64,000 nt of DNA from Perognathus longimembris pacificus (lineage: Eukaryota > Chordata > Mammalia > Rodentia > Heteromyidae): NCBI RefSeq assembly GCF_023159225.1, contig NC_063172.1:41235832-41299831 (forward strand), read 5' to 3'. The position numbers and the translations under genes were made by a program. This document shows positions 1 through 11,362 of the stretch, piece after piece (within the stretch, counting starts at the first letter, position 1; every line of letters starts with the position of its first letter). The notes under the pieces are model-generated. The model made no database searches. It saw only the letters and a list, made by a program, of their open reading frames with translations, and had not been told where the DNA came from.

Positions 1-962
1 CTAGCAGTGTTTTATATTTTTATTGACTAGAGGCAGATATCTTCTGTAGTGATTATATATACTTACCTGATGCAGAGGCTAATGTTTTGATAGATTATGA
101 GAGGCTTGGAAAGGAAAAGCCTGACACATGTGTAATAAGGGGATTTTTTTTCCCTAAAGCATATAGCTGAACCTCTTAAAACAGATATAAAATATGAACA
201 TGGGTTGCTAAGCAAAGAAATACTTTTGTAAAAATGTTTCTAAAATATGAAGAAAAGATAAATTTTATAATTATCAATCACTTACATATGTGTATTTGTC
301 AATCTATCTATCAACCTATGGTTTGACAAGGGCAAAATTTACAAATACAAAGTATAATTTAGACTCTAGAAAATATGTACATTTTCAATAGCCCTCTTTC
401 TATTGTTCTTTCCATCAATGATTTTTTAAATCCCATGTTTTCTTGTCACATATGGTTTTCTCAAAGATACCTAAGGCATCTTTGGGTAACTAAACAACAT
501 TGCTTCCACAGACATGTTTTTTAAATTGGTTCTGGACTAATAACCAGCTACAATCATCATTAAGAGTTCTTATTGTTAATGGTGCTTTGTTCCAGAGTTG
601 TAAGCTGTAAAAGAAAGCATCTTTCAATATAGATTTTTAGCTCAGGTCATTTGTCCTTGTTTGTTTTCTAGTTATATACAATGGTAATAGGATGAAAACA
701 ATAAAAGGGACATTTAAAATAAAAGTAAAGTATCTGTTCAACAATGTCTGCCCTTTACAGGCCACATGTTTTGGTGGTCATTTGTTGTACTCATCTTGAT
801 TATGTCAAAACTCTGTGGGCTAAAAACTGATTGTAAGTTTAAAACATAAAGGTTAGTGTGCAGAAGAAGAAAACATGTGATTAGTGATTATAGAAAGACA
901 TTTTCCTTGTGCATAATTGGAAAAAGGCTCAAATATTAGACGCAATCACTTTGATGCATGTT
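1..962. other. Unassigned AT-rich DNA
   Basis: I see no gene, RNA or repeat that I can name. The stretch is AT-rich with short homopolymers and no long reading frame. It ends at the left target-site duplication of the first L1 insertion. Confidence 0.6.
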
Positions 963-978
963 TTAATGAAAACATCTT

Positions 979-1766
979 TTTTTTCAAATTTTTATTATTA
1001 AACTGATGTACAGAGAGGTTACAGTTTCATACTTTAGGCATTGGATACATTTCTTGTACTGTTTGTTACCTTGTCCCACATACCCCCCTCCCTCCTCCCC
1101 CTTTCCCTTTTTTTACCCCGTGTCTCTCAATTTTGGTATTCCCTTTCAATTTCCTACTTCTAATACCAGTATACACAGTTTCCAATAAACTCAGATAAGA
1201 TTACAGAAATAGTGTAGGTACAACCACAGGAAGGTGATACAAGAACATCATCAATAATAGAAGCTACAGGTACAGATGGGACGTTGAAAGTAGTTACAAC
1301 TGTGATATAACAATTGTTTCCATAACATGGAGTTCATTTCACTTAGCATCATCTTATGTGTTAATAAGGGTATAGCTATTGGGATCTTGTGATGCTCTGC
1401 TATGACTTGCCTAAACCTGTACAAATTATTCCCAATAAGGGAGACCATAGAGTCCATGTTTCTTTGGGTCTGGCTCATTTCACTTAGTATAATTTTTTCC
1501 AAGTCCTTCCATTTCCTTACAAATGGGGCAATGTCATTCGAAATTTCTGATAGAGACATAAAATTCCATTGTGTATATGTACCACATTTTCCTGATCCAT
1601 TCGTCTACTGGGGGGCATCTGGGTTGGTTCCAGATTCTAGCTATGACAAATTGTGCTGCAATGAACATTGTTGTGCTGGTGGCATTACTGTGATTTTGTT
1701 TGTGGTCTTTTGGATAGATACCCAAAAGTGGGGTTGCTGGGTCATAGGAGAATTCTATATTTAGCC
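979..1766 (-). mobile_element. 5'-truncated L1, minus strand, with perfect 16-bp TSD
   Basis: The plus strand starts with a T-run (the reverse-complemented poly(A) tail), then the L1 3'UTR, then the 3' end of ORF2. Identical 16-bp copies of TTAATGAAAACATCTT flank it at 963-978 and 1767-1782, so both ends are exact. The ORF2 remnant (about 1534-1766) encodes the C-terminal stretch with YDPATPLLGIYPKDHKQNHS and, further on, WNQPRC and WIRKMWYIYTMEFYVS, which follow the reverse transcriptase. Only the last few hundred bases of the parent were copied. The 3'UTR closely matches L1-A at 27.7-28.3 kb, placing it in the L1-A/B/I lineage; the clean TSD suggests a fairly recent insertion. Confidence 0.93.
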
Positions 1767-1782
1767 TTAATGAAAACATCTT

Positions 1783-2293
1783 ACTCTTTATATTTCGGTA
1801 AGACTGTGGGTTATAAATGATAGCATAAATATTGTGTCTTACCTATCTTTATAATTATTTAATTTGAGCGCTATCACATCAAGTATCCAGTTACATATCC
1901 ATGGTGTAAAGATGGTGACAACATTCCTGGAGATAAAAGGTGGGTGGTGGGCGCAACCAAATTCAATATACCTGAAACACAAATATCCAGGAGCCATGTG
2001 TATCTGATCTCATGTTATAAGACAAGTCATCAATTTCTCTATGAAATATACCTCTTTTATATACCTCCTGAATTTTGAGTTTATTTCTCAAATTCTTAAT
2101 TGATTTCAAATAGATTTACCTGCTAAATAACAATATGAGCTCTCTTCTCACTAAGGAATCCTAAGGTTTGTTAGAACTTTGGCTGAGAATTGTCTAGCTA
2201 TCTTTGTTGTTGTAGTCAGTAAAATACAAAAAAATTATAGGGAACTCCTGTGCTACAATATTGCTTATTTTTAATTGCACTGGACATGGGAGG
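1783..2293. other. Unassigned AT-rich DNA
   Basis: Nothing recognisable between the L1 TSD and the tetranucleotide repeat. Confidence 0.55.
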
Positions 2294-2294
2294 C

Positions 2295-2337
<43 letters not shown>

Positions 2338-2350
2338 CATCTATCTATCT
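2294..2350. repeat. (CTAT)n tetranucleotide microsatellite
   Basis: About 14 units of CTAT with one CCAT interruption near 2337-2340 and a decayed end at 2351. Likely polymorphic in length. The reading frames across it are repeat artefacts. Confidence 0.95.
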
Positions 2351-2479
2351 TTCTATGTTTGTGTTTGTGTGTATACATATATATACATACATGAATGCTC
2401 TTTTTCTTTGTGTGGAGAGGGATGTTGTGGTTCAGGAGTAGAGGTTTCATATAATTGTAATCAGTAAAGTGATCTGTAG

Positions 2480-2970
2480 TTAGTGATTAAATAGTCTGAA
2501 CCATAAGGAAAATAAGATGAGCAATTTGTGCTCAGTCAAAATGGAACCAAATGCAGATTAACTCATATGGTATTTTGAACAAAAAATCTCAATAACCCAA
2601 TTGCTTTGTGACTAGGACCATATATAATGAAGCATATCAACATCAACTCCAACATATGGAAATAGGTTCTTAATATGTCTCGTATGTAGTTTTTTTGAAA
2701 TTGTTTCTCTTAGCTTTCTGTACCTTGTGTCTTATATACATGTGGAAGGGAAAGGAAATCACAGAAACAACAGAGCAAAGGATAAAGCAATGCAACATTG
2801 ATGCTCACTTGACTCTATGTGGGACACAAACCTTACAACTTGGCAGGTGGTTGGAGAAGGGTAAGTGGGAGATATTGAGGCATGGAGTAACAATGATTAG
2901 AAACAAATGTACTCTCTGCCTTACTTATGTAATTCATCAACTTTTCAATTAAAATAAAATAAATTTAAAG
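2480..2970 (+). mobile_element. Probable old L1 3'UTR fragment, plus strand
   Basis: The end of this stretch (about 2900-2965) has the shape of the rodent L1 3' terminus: a 'tactc...ccttacttatgtaatt' motif followed by an AAAATAAAATAAA tail. Similar 3' ends occur at 8.93-9.16, 38.7-38.97 and 60.2-60.37 kb. The body is much diverged, so this is a family-level guess. A reading frame at 2695-2952 lies inside it, has no ATG start and encodes nothing recognised. Confidence 0.4.
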
Positions 2971-2984
2971 TCTCATGGAGACTT

Positions 2985-3077
2985 TTTAGCCTTGGCTGGC
3001 TTAGAACTGTGATGCTCAGATGTCAGCCTCCTGAGTAGCTGGGATTACAAGAGTCAGTCACCAGCTCCTGGCTACTT
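2985..3077 (-). mobile_element. B1/Alu-like (7SL-derived) SINE fragment
   Basis: Contains the reverse complement of the classic 7SL-derived SINE core: 'cctcctgagtagctgggatt' on the plus strand. It resembles the left half of the composite SINEs at 10.5, 43.0 and 56.4 kb. Truncated and diverged. Confidence 0.6.
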
Positions 3078-3655
3078 CCTGCTTTTTATTCCTCTCACAG
3101 GCTCTTCACATTTCTATATTTTGTTGTAAATATCATTATATTTTATTGGTTGGTGTGTTTATAGAGTGACCAGACACTTTGATTTTTCAGATATTCCTGA
3201 CTGATAGGATGAGGCAGAGTGGCATTCAAGGCTATTGGAGTTGAAATTTAAGGAATCAAGATTCTGAAGTTTTAGAGAGATGTCAAGTACCTATTAGAGT
3301 TGTAGGTAGTTTTGAGGAGAGCCATTTGATTTTTGCTGCAATGTCTATGCTTTATATAAAACTAAAATAACCCTAGTGATCTCCCTGCAAGAGATAACTA
3401 TTATATACTTTACTCAAAACTGAAGAGAAATAGTAAGAATTCACATTCCTCTCTCATAGAAAAGCATTTGTAAAGTGGAACATACAAAAAGCTTCATTCC
3501 CTCCTTAAGTAATTTGGTGTAATTTGGTCCTAGTGTAGTTGCCAATTCTTCTCTCTCATCTTGTATGTTTAAAGAATGCTCATTGTGTCCCAGGTTTCTG
3601 ATATTGTTATGTTGCATAGGAATGAGCCACTAACAGGTTATTCAGGTCTTAAATT
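3078..3655. other. Unassigned DNA
   Basis: No recognised gene or repeat between the SINE fragment and the L1 3'UTR. Confidence 0.5.
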
Positions 3656-4170
3656 TCTTTATTTAAAATTGATTTATTTATTGTCAAATGGGTCTACAGA
3701 GGATTTACAGTGAGCACATTTTCATCAAACTCCATCATTTTCTCCCACCTCCCTCCTTCCCACCCCCCACCCCCAAGTTGTACAGTTGGTTTACAGAATA
3801 TAGTTTTGTAAGTATTGCTGGTTCATTGGTTTGCTTTTTACCCTTTGTTTCTCCATTTTAATGTTCCCCTTTCCTTCCCTACTTCCAGTAAATTTATATA
3901 CAATACCCAGGGTATGAAAATCAGTTACATTTATACCAGGGGCAAAACCATGGGGAATAAAGACTGAAGAAAATGGCATAATTTCACATGGTACTTTCAA
4001 CATAGCAATAACAATGATAAGCCACTCATTTCTAAAACTTGGAGTTCATTTCACTTAGCATCATCTTATGTTTTCTTATGCACATAGCTATTGAGCTATT
4101 ATGATTTTCTGCTAGGGTGAGCCAGACCCAAAGAAACATAGATTCTATGGTTGCCCTCATTGATAATAAT
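3656..4170 (-). mobile_element. L1 3'UTR fragment, minus strand
   Basis: Begins with the reverse-complemented L1 3' terminus (ttatttattgtcaaa), then the pyrimidine-rich ccacctccctccttcccacc block and the segment around 3785-3910 that is shared with the 3'UTRs near 16.1-16.5 kb (minus) and 38.6-38.9 kb (plus). It lacks coding sequence, so it is 5' truncated inside the 3'UTR. Divergence from the others suggests an old copy. Confidence 0.78.
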
Positions 4171-5569
4171 TAGTACAGCTCTTAATTTCTATAATAAGTA
4201 AGCAGGCATTTTCCCAGTCCTATGATACTGTTTCTCTGGCTTTTGCTGCAGGATTTCCTGTATCTGTGAAATTGTCTTCTGGGGATGCGTCTCCTCCCCT
4301 TATTCTTTCTTTACTTCACTAAAGTATTCACCCTATAAAGAACAAGTCTGATGTTTTGAAAAGGTTAGTCCCTGTCATGTTTGATGACCACTGATGCCTT
4401 TCTCAATGTGCTCTGCTATACCTTGGGCTAGAAAACATTGTATGTGCATGAGGTACATTACTTACCTCTGTGGTTTTAAAAGCCATTTCTAGACAGCCCA
4501 GCTGCATTTCTAAGAAATAACCCAACTCTCTGATTGATACTCCTCCTTTATGCCTGGTGACTAGTAATGTTAACTCTGTTTAGGTGCTTTATTTCCTCTT
4601 TCTTTTTCTTCTGGACTAGATATTAGTCTTTCTTTCACATTCATCAACATTGTGTCTGGAAAAGTGTTCTAAAGTTCTGAGTCTACTCAAAAATGCCCAA
4701 TCACATAATAGCCATCTTCATTTGTTTCATTGGAGAGTCTTATAAATAATATGAAACATAATGTTCTCTGTATAATATTAAATTTATTATTTAGCTGAAA
4801 AATTATAATTATGTTGCCTACCCACCTTTATCATGTTATAATTTTATCAATCTATATTTCACAGACCTTGTACTATAGGGCACAGAATATATCCTATCCT
4901 CATGTCTATAATAACCAATTTTCCTAAACTGCCCACATACCTAAATTTCATTGAAGTTCATACATTTACTTAAGACACATGTATGGAATTTCACTTCTTT
5001 CTAAATGAAACTTGCCTGTGTACAAATAACAACTCAACTCACCTAAATTATGAAGGAAGTATGATTATGATTTAGCAAGTACCCAAATTTATCATTTTGG
5101 TTTAATGTATGTATATACGTGAATTGGGAAACCAAGTATTATTTTTCTCCAATTCAGAAAGAAAACTAGAGATAAAATGAATGTGACTAGGTATACAAAT
5201 TATCAAATTTATTACTAATGTAAACTTAGTTGGATAACATAACAGTATGAAAGGCAAGATGGGTTTGCTAATACCCTTAGCACAAACCTGTGTGTAGACT
5301 ACTTAAAGGTCAAATCTACAGAATAGAAACTATTGTTAGATATTTTGCTCATATAGCCCTAAATAAAAAAAAAGGAGAAGTCAAGTTCTCAAATTATTTC
5401 ATGCTACCAACATTTTATCCAATAATTAAATTAAATTCATTGGTAGTCATCACATTTCTAGATTTATCAATCCAACTCTGTGAGGAAGAACAACTACTAG
5501 CATATGTGGAAGAAATTGAAAAATATTGAATTGTAAAGCAGGTCAAGAAAATGATGCATTTTGAATTGA
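4171..5569. other. Unassigned AT-rich DNA
   Basis: No recognisable coding sequence or repeat family. A frame at 5290-5529 on the plus strand is short, AT-driven and unlike any protein I know. Confidence 0.5.
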
Positions 5570-6477
5570 GGTTGGTGAAATGTGATATATAGATATCTAT
5601 TTTCAATTTTCTGTACTTCAATATCCAGCTTTGCCAGCACCATTTGTTGAAGAGACTATCATTTTTGCCTATATTTTGGTCCCTTCATAGAATATTAGAT
5701 GACTATATTTTTGGGTTCATTTCTGGGTCATCTATTCTGTTCAATTGGCCTTCATGCCTGTTTTGTGCTGATACCAAGCTGTTTTCATTAGTATGGCTCT
5801 GTAATAAAGTTTTAATTTGTTACTGTTATTCTCCCAACAACACACTGCCTGCTAAAGGTTTTCTTGTTATCTGTAGTCTTTTCTTATTACATATAAATTT
5901 TGGGATTGCTTTCTCTATCTCTTTAAAACATGTTATTGGAATTTTGATGGGTATTACATTGTTTGTAAATTGCTTTGGGAAGTATTACCATTTTCCCAGT
6001 GTTTGTTTTTCTAATCCTGGGCATGGAAGATATTTCCATGTCCTTAAGTCTTAAATTTCCTTTTTCAATTTTTTAAAGTTTTCACCACAGCATTCGTTCG
6101 CCTGTTTGATTAATTCCTAGGAATTTATTTATTTATTTACTTACTTACTTGTTTGTTTTCTTATTGAGGCAAAATTGAATTGAATTGTGCTTTTCTGATT
6201 CCAGACTCTGTCTTCTCATTATTGGCATACAGAAAGGCTATTGATTTTTGTGAATTGATTTATACTCTGCTACTTTGCCAAACTTTTTGGTCAACAGTAG
6301 CAGCTTGGAGTAGGAGATTTGGGATCCTTTGAGTAAAGGATCATGCCAGCTGCAAAAAGGGATAGTTCTACTTCTCCCTTCCCTATTTGGATCCCCTCCA
6401 CATTTTTCTCCTAAATTATTGCTGTTGCTAGAAATTCAGAAACTAGGTTGAGAAGTAGTGAAGAGACAATGGCCATT
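5570..6477 (-). mobile_element. Inverted 5' segment of an L1 (L1-E left part)
   Basis: On the minus strand this is L1 ORF2 from just after the reverse-transcriptase core through the segment that aligns with L1-A 29.2-30.1 kb; landmarks on the plus strand are 'gccagcaccatttgttgaag' near 5632 and 'tttggatcccctcc' near 6387. Many stops and indels make it a decayed pseudogene. Orientation is opposite to the following 3' segment, and ORF2 sequence between the two is missing. That layout (5' part flipped, 3' part with tail in normal orientation, short deletion at the junction) is the signature of twin priming. Junction about 6475. Confidence 0.82.
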
Positions 6478-7480
6478 AGCAAAGATATTTAACAACAAGA
6501 AATGATGCTGTGAATGAGACCAAAAGAGAAGTATGTTGCACTATTAGTGGGAAATGTAAACTTACTTAGTCACTCTGGAAAGCAGTATGAAAGATTATTA
6601 AAAAAAAACAAAAACAACTAAACATAGAATTACACTATGACCTGGCAATTTCACTTCTGGATACTTCTCCAATGGAGAACAAGCAAGGCTACACTAAAGC
6701 CATCACCACCACCATGTTTATTGAAGCATTACTCACCATAGTCAAGATATGGAGTCAGCCCAGATGCCCCTCAATGTAATTGAATGGATCAAGAAAATGT
6801 GATATATACAAAATGGAATTATACTCATCTAACAGGAAAAATTATATTGTGCCACTCCTAAGAAAATGAGAATACTCAGACAGGATTATGTTAAGTCAAG
6901 TAAGCCAGTCTCAGAGAAGCACAGGTTGCATGGTTTCCCATATCAGTGGAAACTAGAATTCACCTACAAATATAGAAGTAAGCATTGTGGGTGGCACCCA
7001 CGTGATTATAAATGAATTAACGGAAGTATGAATGTATGGAGAATGCCAATGATATAATTCTTTAGAAAGACTAAGTCAAAGCCTAACAAAATGAGTACTA
7101 AGAAACACGTATGTTCAAGAGGGAAGGTGTCAAGAGGAGAGGGGTAGAAGAATGAATAGGGAAATGAGGAAAATTCAGGCAAGAATGCATTATATATGCC
7201 ACAGAACTGGGAAAAATAAGGGAAGGGTTTGATGGAAGGGGATGAAGATGTTGAAAGGATGACACAGATCACATGCATTATATACATAAATTGCTTGGCT
7301 AAATTGCCAAAAAATCAATATATGACCTAAAGTTAATAAAAGTGAAGGAAAAGTTAGGTTTTTTGAGATGGGTGAGGATTAATAGAGATGGCTTTGATCA
7401 AGATGAACTGCATTTATAAACTGCTCTGTTGAATGGCAACTCCTTTTTACAATTACTAAAGAAAATAAAATACATTAAAA
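6478..7480 (+). mobile_element. 3' segment of inverted L1-E, plus strand
   Basis: Starts in the Cys-rich C-terminal part of ORF2 (gagaccaaaagagaagtatg near 6517), continues through the last ORF2 codons (6690-6800) and a long purine-rich 3'UTR, and ends in an A-rich tail around 7440-7480. The final 150 bp ('gatcaagatgaactgcattt' at about 7398) are related to the 3' ends near 26.93 and 60.41 kb, so these three share one old L1 3'UTR type. All coding frames are broken. Confidence 0.78.
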
Positions 7481-7706
7481 ATGAAAATTTGCCATCCTAC
7501 ACCACTTACATGTCATGTGAAATATCCTGATGTTAAGTATCATTATTTGTCCAAATATAAATGGTTTTACTGAAAAATACTAAATGTGATTTTTAACTTT
7601 CACATAAATGGGTACATATTATGTTAATCAAATAAATTTTAATACCAAATGACATATGTGCTTCTGTCAAAGTAGACTAAGAGTTTATTTGCAGTACAAA
7701 TTGCAT

Positions 7707-8066
7707 ATATGTCTGGAAGTGGAATTTCTGGGTGAAGCTCTATGTTTAGCCTTTAAGGAAACCCCATTTGCTTTCCAGAGTAGTTGAACAAGTTTACATT
7801 CCTACTAACAGTTTAATAGGGTTCCCATTTGGCCATGTCCCTGCCAGCATGTGTTATTGTTACTTTTCCAATAGTAGCCATTTTAACTGGAGCGAAGTGG
7901 AATCTCAGTGTTGTGATTTGCATTTCTTTTATAGTTAGAGAGGTTGAACATATGTTCATGTGGCTATTGGCTATCCACTTTTCCTCTTCTAAGAGATCTC
8001 TCTTTAGGTCGCCCATTTATTGATTGAGGTGTGTTTTTGAGGGTTGGATTTTTTAGGGGGAGGGGT
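7707..8066 (-). mobile_element. Inverted 5' segment of a second 5'-inverted L1 (L1-F)
   Basis: Minus-strand ORF2 aligned with L1-A about 28.54-28.87 kb. The frame at 7813-8016 keeps HLNICS-like and 'MQITTLRFHFAPVKMATIGK' similarity to the block just upstream of the Cys-rich motif. Oriented opposite to the adjoining 3' segment; the flip point is about 8066. L1 coordinates on the two sides are almost contiguous (about 50 bp missing), again typical of twin priming. Confidence 0.82.
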
Positions 8067-8177
8067 TGGCCAAACTAAAGCCACCAGCACACCGTGTTTG
8101 TTGCAGCATTGTTTACCATAGCCAAGATAGAGAATCAACCTAGATGTCTCTCAGCGGATGAATGGATCTGAAAATGT

Positions 8178-8220
<43 letters not shown>

Positions 8221-8926
8221 TCCTATGTAAATTCACTCATCCATCAGAAAGAATTATATTTATACCATTTGTGAGGAAATGGAAACACTTAGAAAATATC
8301 ATGTTACGTGAAGTAATTTAGAAACAAAGAAACATAGGCTTCATGATTTCCCTCAGTTGTAGTAACTAGAATGTGCCTATGAATCTACAAGTAAATACAC
8401 TGAAAAACTGAAACGAATGAATAAAACCGAGACATGATATATTTTATAGCACCCTAGTGATTTATATAGAGAGGCCAGATGAGGCTAGGCATAGGAGTAG
8501 TGGGTGAAGGTTTAATAGCTATGGACAGATGATATTATAAAATAATATTCTATGCAATGAACTCCAAAAAAGGAAACATGAAGCATTCTTCAGTTGCGAT
8601 TGTTGCTGTTTTTGTTTTCTTTTCCTTATATATTGTTTGTTACTAATCTGTATTTGGGAAGGCAAAGGAGGGCACAAAAAAGTGAGACATAGGGTAAAAA
8701 AAAAAAAAGACAAACAACTACAATAGCAATACTTGCAAAACTGTTTGGTGTAAGTGAACTGAACACTTCAGGGGGGAGAAGGGAAAGGGGGAGGGGGGAG
8801 GGGGGTATGAGGGACAAGGTAACAAGCAGTACAAGAAATTTATCCAATGCCTAATGTATGAAACTGTTACCTCTCTGTACATCAGTTTGATAATAAAAAT
8901 TTGAAAAAAAAAAAAAAGAAAATAAC
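8067..8926 (+). mobile_element. 3' segment of inverted L1-F, plus strand
   Basis: Begins at the ORF2 motif 'taaagccaccagcacaccgt' (8078), continues through the C-terminal codons and the 3'UTR with its G-rich tract at 8770-8805 and the L1 terminus 'atcagtttgataataaaaat' (8881), then a poly(A). The 3'UTR end is the reverse complement of the 27.7 kb (L1-A) terminus, placing L1-F in that lineage. A (GT)n tract has grown inside it at 8179-8218. Confidence 0.85.
8179..8218. repeat. (GT)20 microsatellite inside L1-F
   Basis: Uninterrupted GT for 40 bp, seeded at the ORF2 'aaatgtggt' codons where other copies have one or two GT units. Confidence 0.95.
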
Positions 8927-9160
8927 CCCCCCTCCAAAAAAAAAATGAAGCAAGGTTGAACAAATACAACTGTGGTACTCAACAGACTATGTAGAAAATG
9001 AACTAGATATTTTATGGTTAGGAAGAAAAGGGAAAGATTGGGAAACAGTGACATAAGGAGCAAAATAGTTCAGAAAAAAATTGTACTGGTTATACCTGAC
9101 TCATGTAACTGTATACTAACTACACTAACACAATAAAACAGACTATTTTTAAAACAAAAA
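8927..9160 (+). mobile_element. Probable old L1 3'UTR terminus, plus strand
   Basis: Resembles other plus-strand L1 3' ends here: purine-rich 'gaagaaaagggaaagattgg', then 'ctcatgtaactgta' and 'acacaataaaa' before an A-rich tail. Immediately abuts the L1-F tail, so either element may have inserted in the A-rich end of the other. Confidence 0.4.
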
Positions 9161-9383
9161 TAAGGTTTTCAAGGTTAGGTTTTCAAGGAGACTATTTGCA
9201 ACTGTAAAATAGCAAAATGTTGAATTTTTGAGATGTGAAATTATTGGCATGTAGAGGGATGAGGAGTTAATGTTATGGAATAAAATATAGTATATAATAT
9301 GAATATGAACTAAATGTAAAAATAAAATTTTTCCCGTGTAAGGAGTATAAGCTAAAATGAATAAATCAGCCATAATTCTTTAA

Positions 9384-9516
9384 TGTTATCTGTTTATTTA
9401 TTTATTTATTTATTTATTTATTTTGTAATCACATGAAAGTCTTCATTGCAAGCTCAAGCCTGGGGTCACGATCGTCACCGACACAGCGGGTCTGAATAGA
9501 GAGCTGTTATCTGTTT
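9384..9516 (-). pseudogene. Mini retrocopy (109 bp) with 12-bp TSD
   Basis: A CpG-containing 109-bp segment (9396-9504) sits in AT-rich DNA between two copies of TGTTATCTGTTT (9384-9395 and 9505-9516). On the minus strand it ends with an AATAAA-type signal and an AAAT-repeat tail (plus-strand TTTA repeat, about 9396-9423). A TSD plus a 3' A-rich tail is the hallmark of L1-mediated retrotransposition of a cellular RNA, here strongly 5' truncated. I do not recognise the source. The body (about 9424-9504) includes TCGTGACC and CGGTGACGATC on the minus strand. Five CpGs surviving in 80 bp imply a young insertion. Confidence 0.72.
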
Positions 9517-10204
9517 TATATATAAATATTTTCAGTTGTTCCAAACAAGGTCTTTATGGCTGTCTCATCTACATACGAACTTTCCAGAAACAAACAACTA
9601 GCTTTGTGTACTTTTACTCTTAATTTAAATAAATTTCATTAAAGAAACTGCACATTAGTTCTGGGTATTTCTGTATCTTAAAGTACTGTATGGTTTATTC
9701 TTCACTCACTTTATTTCCTACACATTGACAGATAGTAAAAGCTTGAGAAATTTGAACCAGAATCCATCAGCAGTTACACTGTGTATTTTATCACTTTTGT
9801 CAGGAGAGATATGGTATGCATTTTACCTGTGCTGGTGCTGAAATTGACCATGCATTACAGTGCTGTCATTCTGTTTCCACTATTGTGAAGTTATATACTT
9901 TCTTTGAACTCATTCTGGAAAGGTAGTTTTATTTGGTACGGAATTTCCAATGGACACCTACTTTTAGCTTTTCTTTTCTGAAGGCATTAATCTATTCTCT
10001 TCTGATGGTATTACTCTCAATTTGATGGTTCTCCATAATGGATAGTTTTTCTTTCTTTTCTGGATAGTTTTGAGATGTCTGTTTCTGGTATTCAAGAACT
10101 TGACTCTAATTTTGAGTGTTAAGTACTTAATGATAGCTGTCTTGCTTGAGATTTATTGGGCTAAGGATTATATTTTTCAAAGAGATATTATAACTAAACA
10201 AGCC
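9517..10204. other. Unassigned AT-rich DNA
   Basis: No recognised gene or repeat. Confidence 0.5.
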
Positions 10205-10330
10205 TTATATAATGGTGTACATCTGTGGTCCCAGCTATTTGAGAGGCAAAGATAGAGAAACCAGGGCTCTAGACTAACCTGGATTTAGTTGGACTGAAAT
10301 ATTATCTGCAAAGATAAGTAAAACTGAAAG
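10205..10330 (+). mobile_element. B1/Alu-like SINE fragment
   Basis: 'aatggtgtacatctgtggtc' followed by 'ccagctatttgagaggcaaa' matches the 7SL-derived SINE core, here quite diverged; no intact right half. Confidence 0.5.
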
Positions 10331-10478
10331 GATTAAGGAGGGGTATTCAGCTTGTGCAGTGTTTGTCTAGCACGTGAGAAGGCATTGCAAAAGAAACATC
10401 AACTTCTGTGTCTGCATAATTTTTTCTCTTCTAGTACCTGTGTTTTTCACTCTACAGCCCTACAGGTAAGGGAATATT

Positions 10479-10479
<1 letters not shown>

Positions 10480-10540
<61 letters not shown>
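10480..10540. repeat. (GT)30 microsatellite
   Basis: 61 bp of perfect GT adjoining the right-monomer end of a minus-strand SINE; it probably grew at the SINE tail or insertion site. Length is likely polymorphic. Confidence 0.95.
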
Positions 10541-10541
<1 letters not shown>

Positions 10542-10762
10542 TTCCTGAGGCTTGAACTCATGATCTAGGTCTTGTCCCTGTGCTTTTATGCTCAAAGCTA
10601 ATATTTCACCACTTGAGATACAGCTCCACTTCAGGCTTTTTGTTGCTTATTTGGGGATGAGTCTCATAGATTTTCCTGCCTATGATGGCTTTGAACTGCT
10701 ATCCTCAGACCTTGCATCTTGAGTAGCTAGGATTCCAGACATGAGTCACCACGTGCAGATAA
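10541..10762 (-). mobile_element. Composite SINE: 7SL-like left + Geo-like right, minus strand
   Basis: Read on the minus strand, a B1/Alu-like left half (plus-strand 'cttgagtagctaggattcca' near 10719) is followed by the same right monomer that follows the ID-like half in IDL-Geo (plus-strand 'ccacttgagatacagctcc' near 10609 and 'ttgaactcatgatctagg' near 10552). Same architecture as the copies at 42.99-43.23 and 56.42-56.64 kb. Diverged from each other, so older than the IDL-Geo copies. Confidence 0.7.
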
Positions 10763-11178
10763 GTGAATCTTTTATAATAGTGTATATGTTATCAAATTAA
10801 CTTTGTCTCACTTCTTTTACAGTGCTAAATATCTTACACTTTCTCCAGCTTTATGTTTCCCTTTAAATAGGATTAATCAGCTGTTTTATCTGTTTCTAAT
10901 ATTTCTAATCACAAGATTTTGCTTTTAGTTTAATTTATTTCCAAGTGTCTCTCATACATTTTTACACAAGCATAATTATAGATACATAATATAACAATAC
11001 AAAGCATCTAGTTTATATATGGTTCCCAAAAGAACCTAGTTTTGTGACAATGAATTTTGGCCTCAATCTAGCATCCAGTGACTCCTCTCTTGATTTCTCC
11101 TCACTGAGCCTCTTCCTTTTCTACAATGGGAGACACTCCTGATTTCAACTGATTTTCTATCATTCTTATTTTTGTTAC
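10763..11178. other. Unassigned AT-rich DNA
   Basis: Nothing recognised between two minus-strand SINEs. Confidence 0.5.
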
Positions 11179-11362
11179 CCAGTCTGGTGTTTGAACTCAG
11201 GGCCTCAGCACTGCCCCTAGTTTTTGTTCAAGGCTAGCACTCTACCACTTGAGCTACAGTGTCACATCTGGCTTTTTCTGTTTATGTGGTACTGAGGAAT
11301 GGAACCAAGGACTTCATGCATGCTAGGCAAGCACTCTCCCATTAAGCCAAATTCCCAGCCCC
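11179..11362 (-). mobile_element. IDL-Geo-type SINE, minus strand
   Basis: Plus strand reads right monomer first ('cagtctggtgtttgaactca', then 'ctaccacttgagctacagtg'), then the ID-like left monomer ending in 'aaattcccagcccc'. No T-run remains at the left end. Substitutions relative to the copy at 12.3 kb mark it as an older insertion. Confidence 0.85.

Noticed and set aside
5644..6054. 136-codon plus-strand frame rich in Phe/Leu
   Set aside because: Antisense of an inverted L1 ORF2 fragment.
10480..10540. CRISPR-like or satellite array
   Set aside because: Simple GT microsatellite without spacers; no array with unique spacers exists anywhere in the window.
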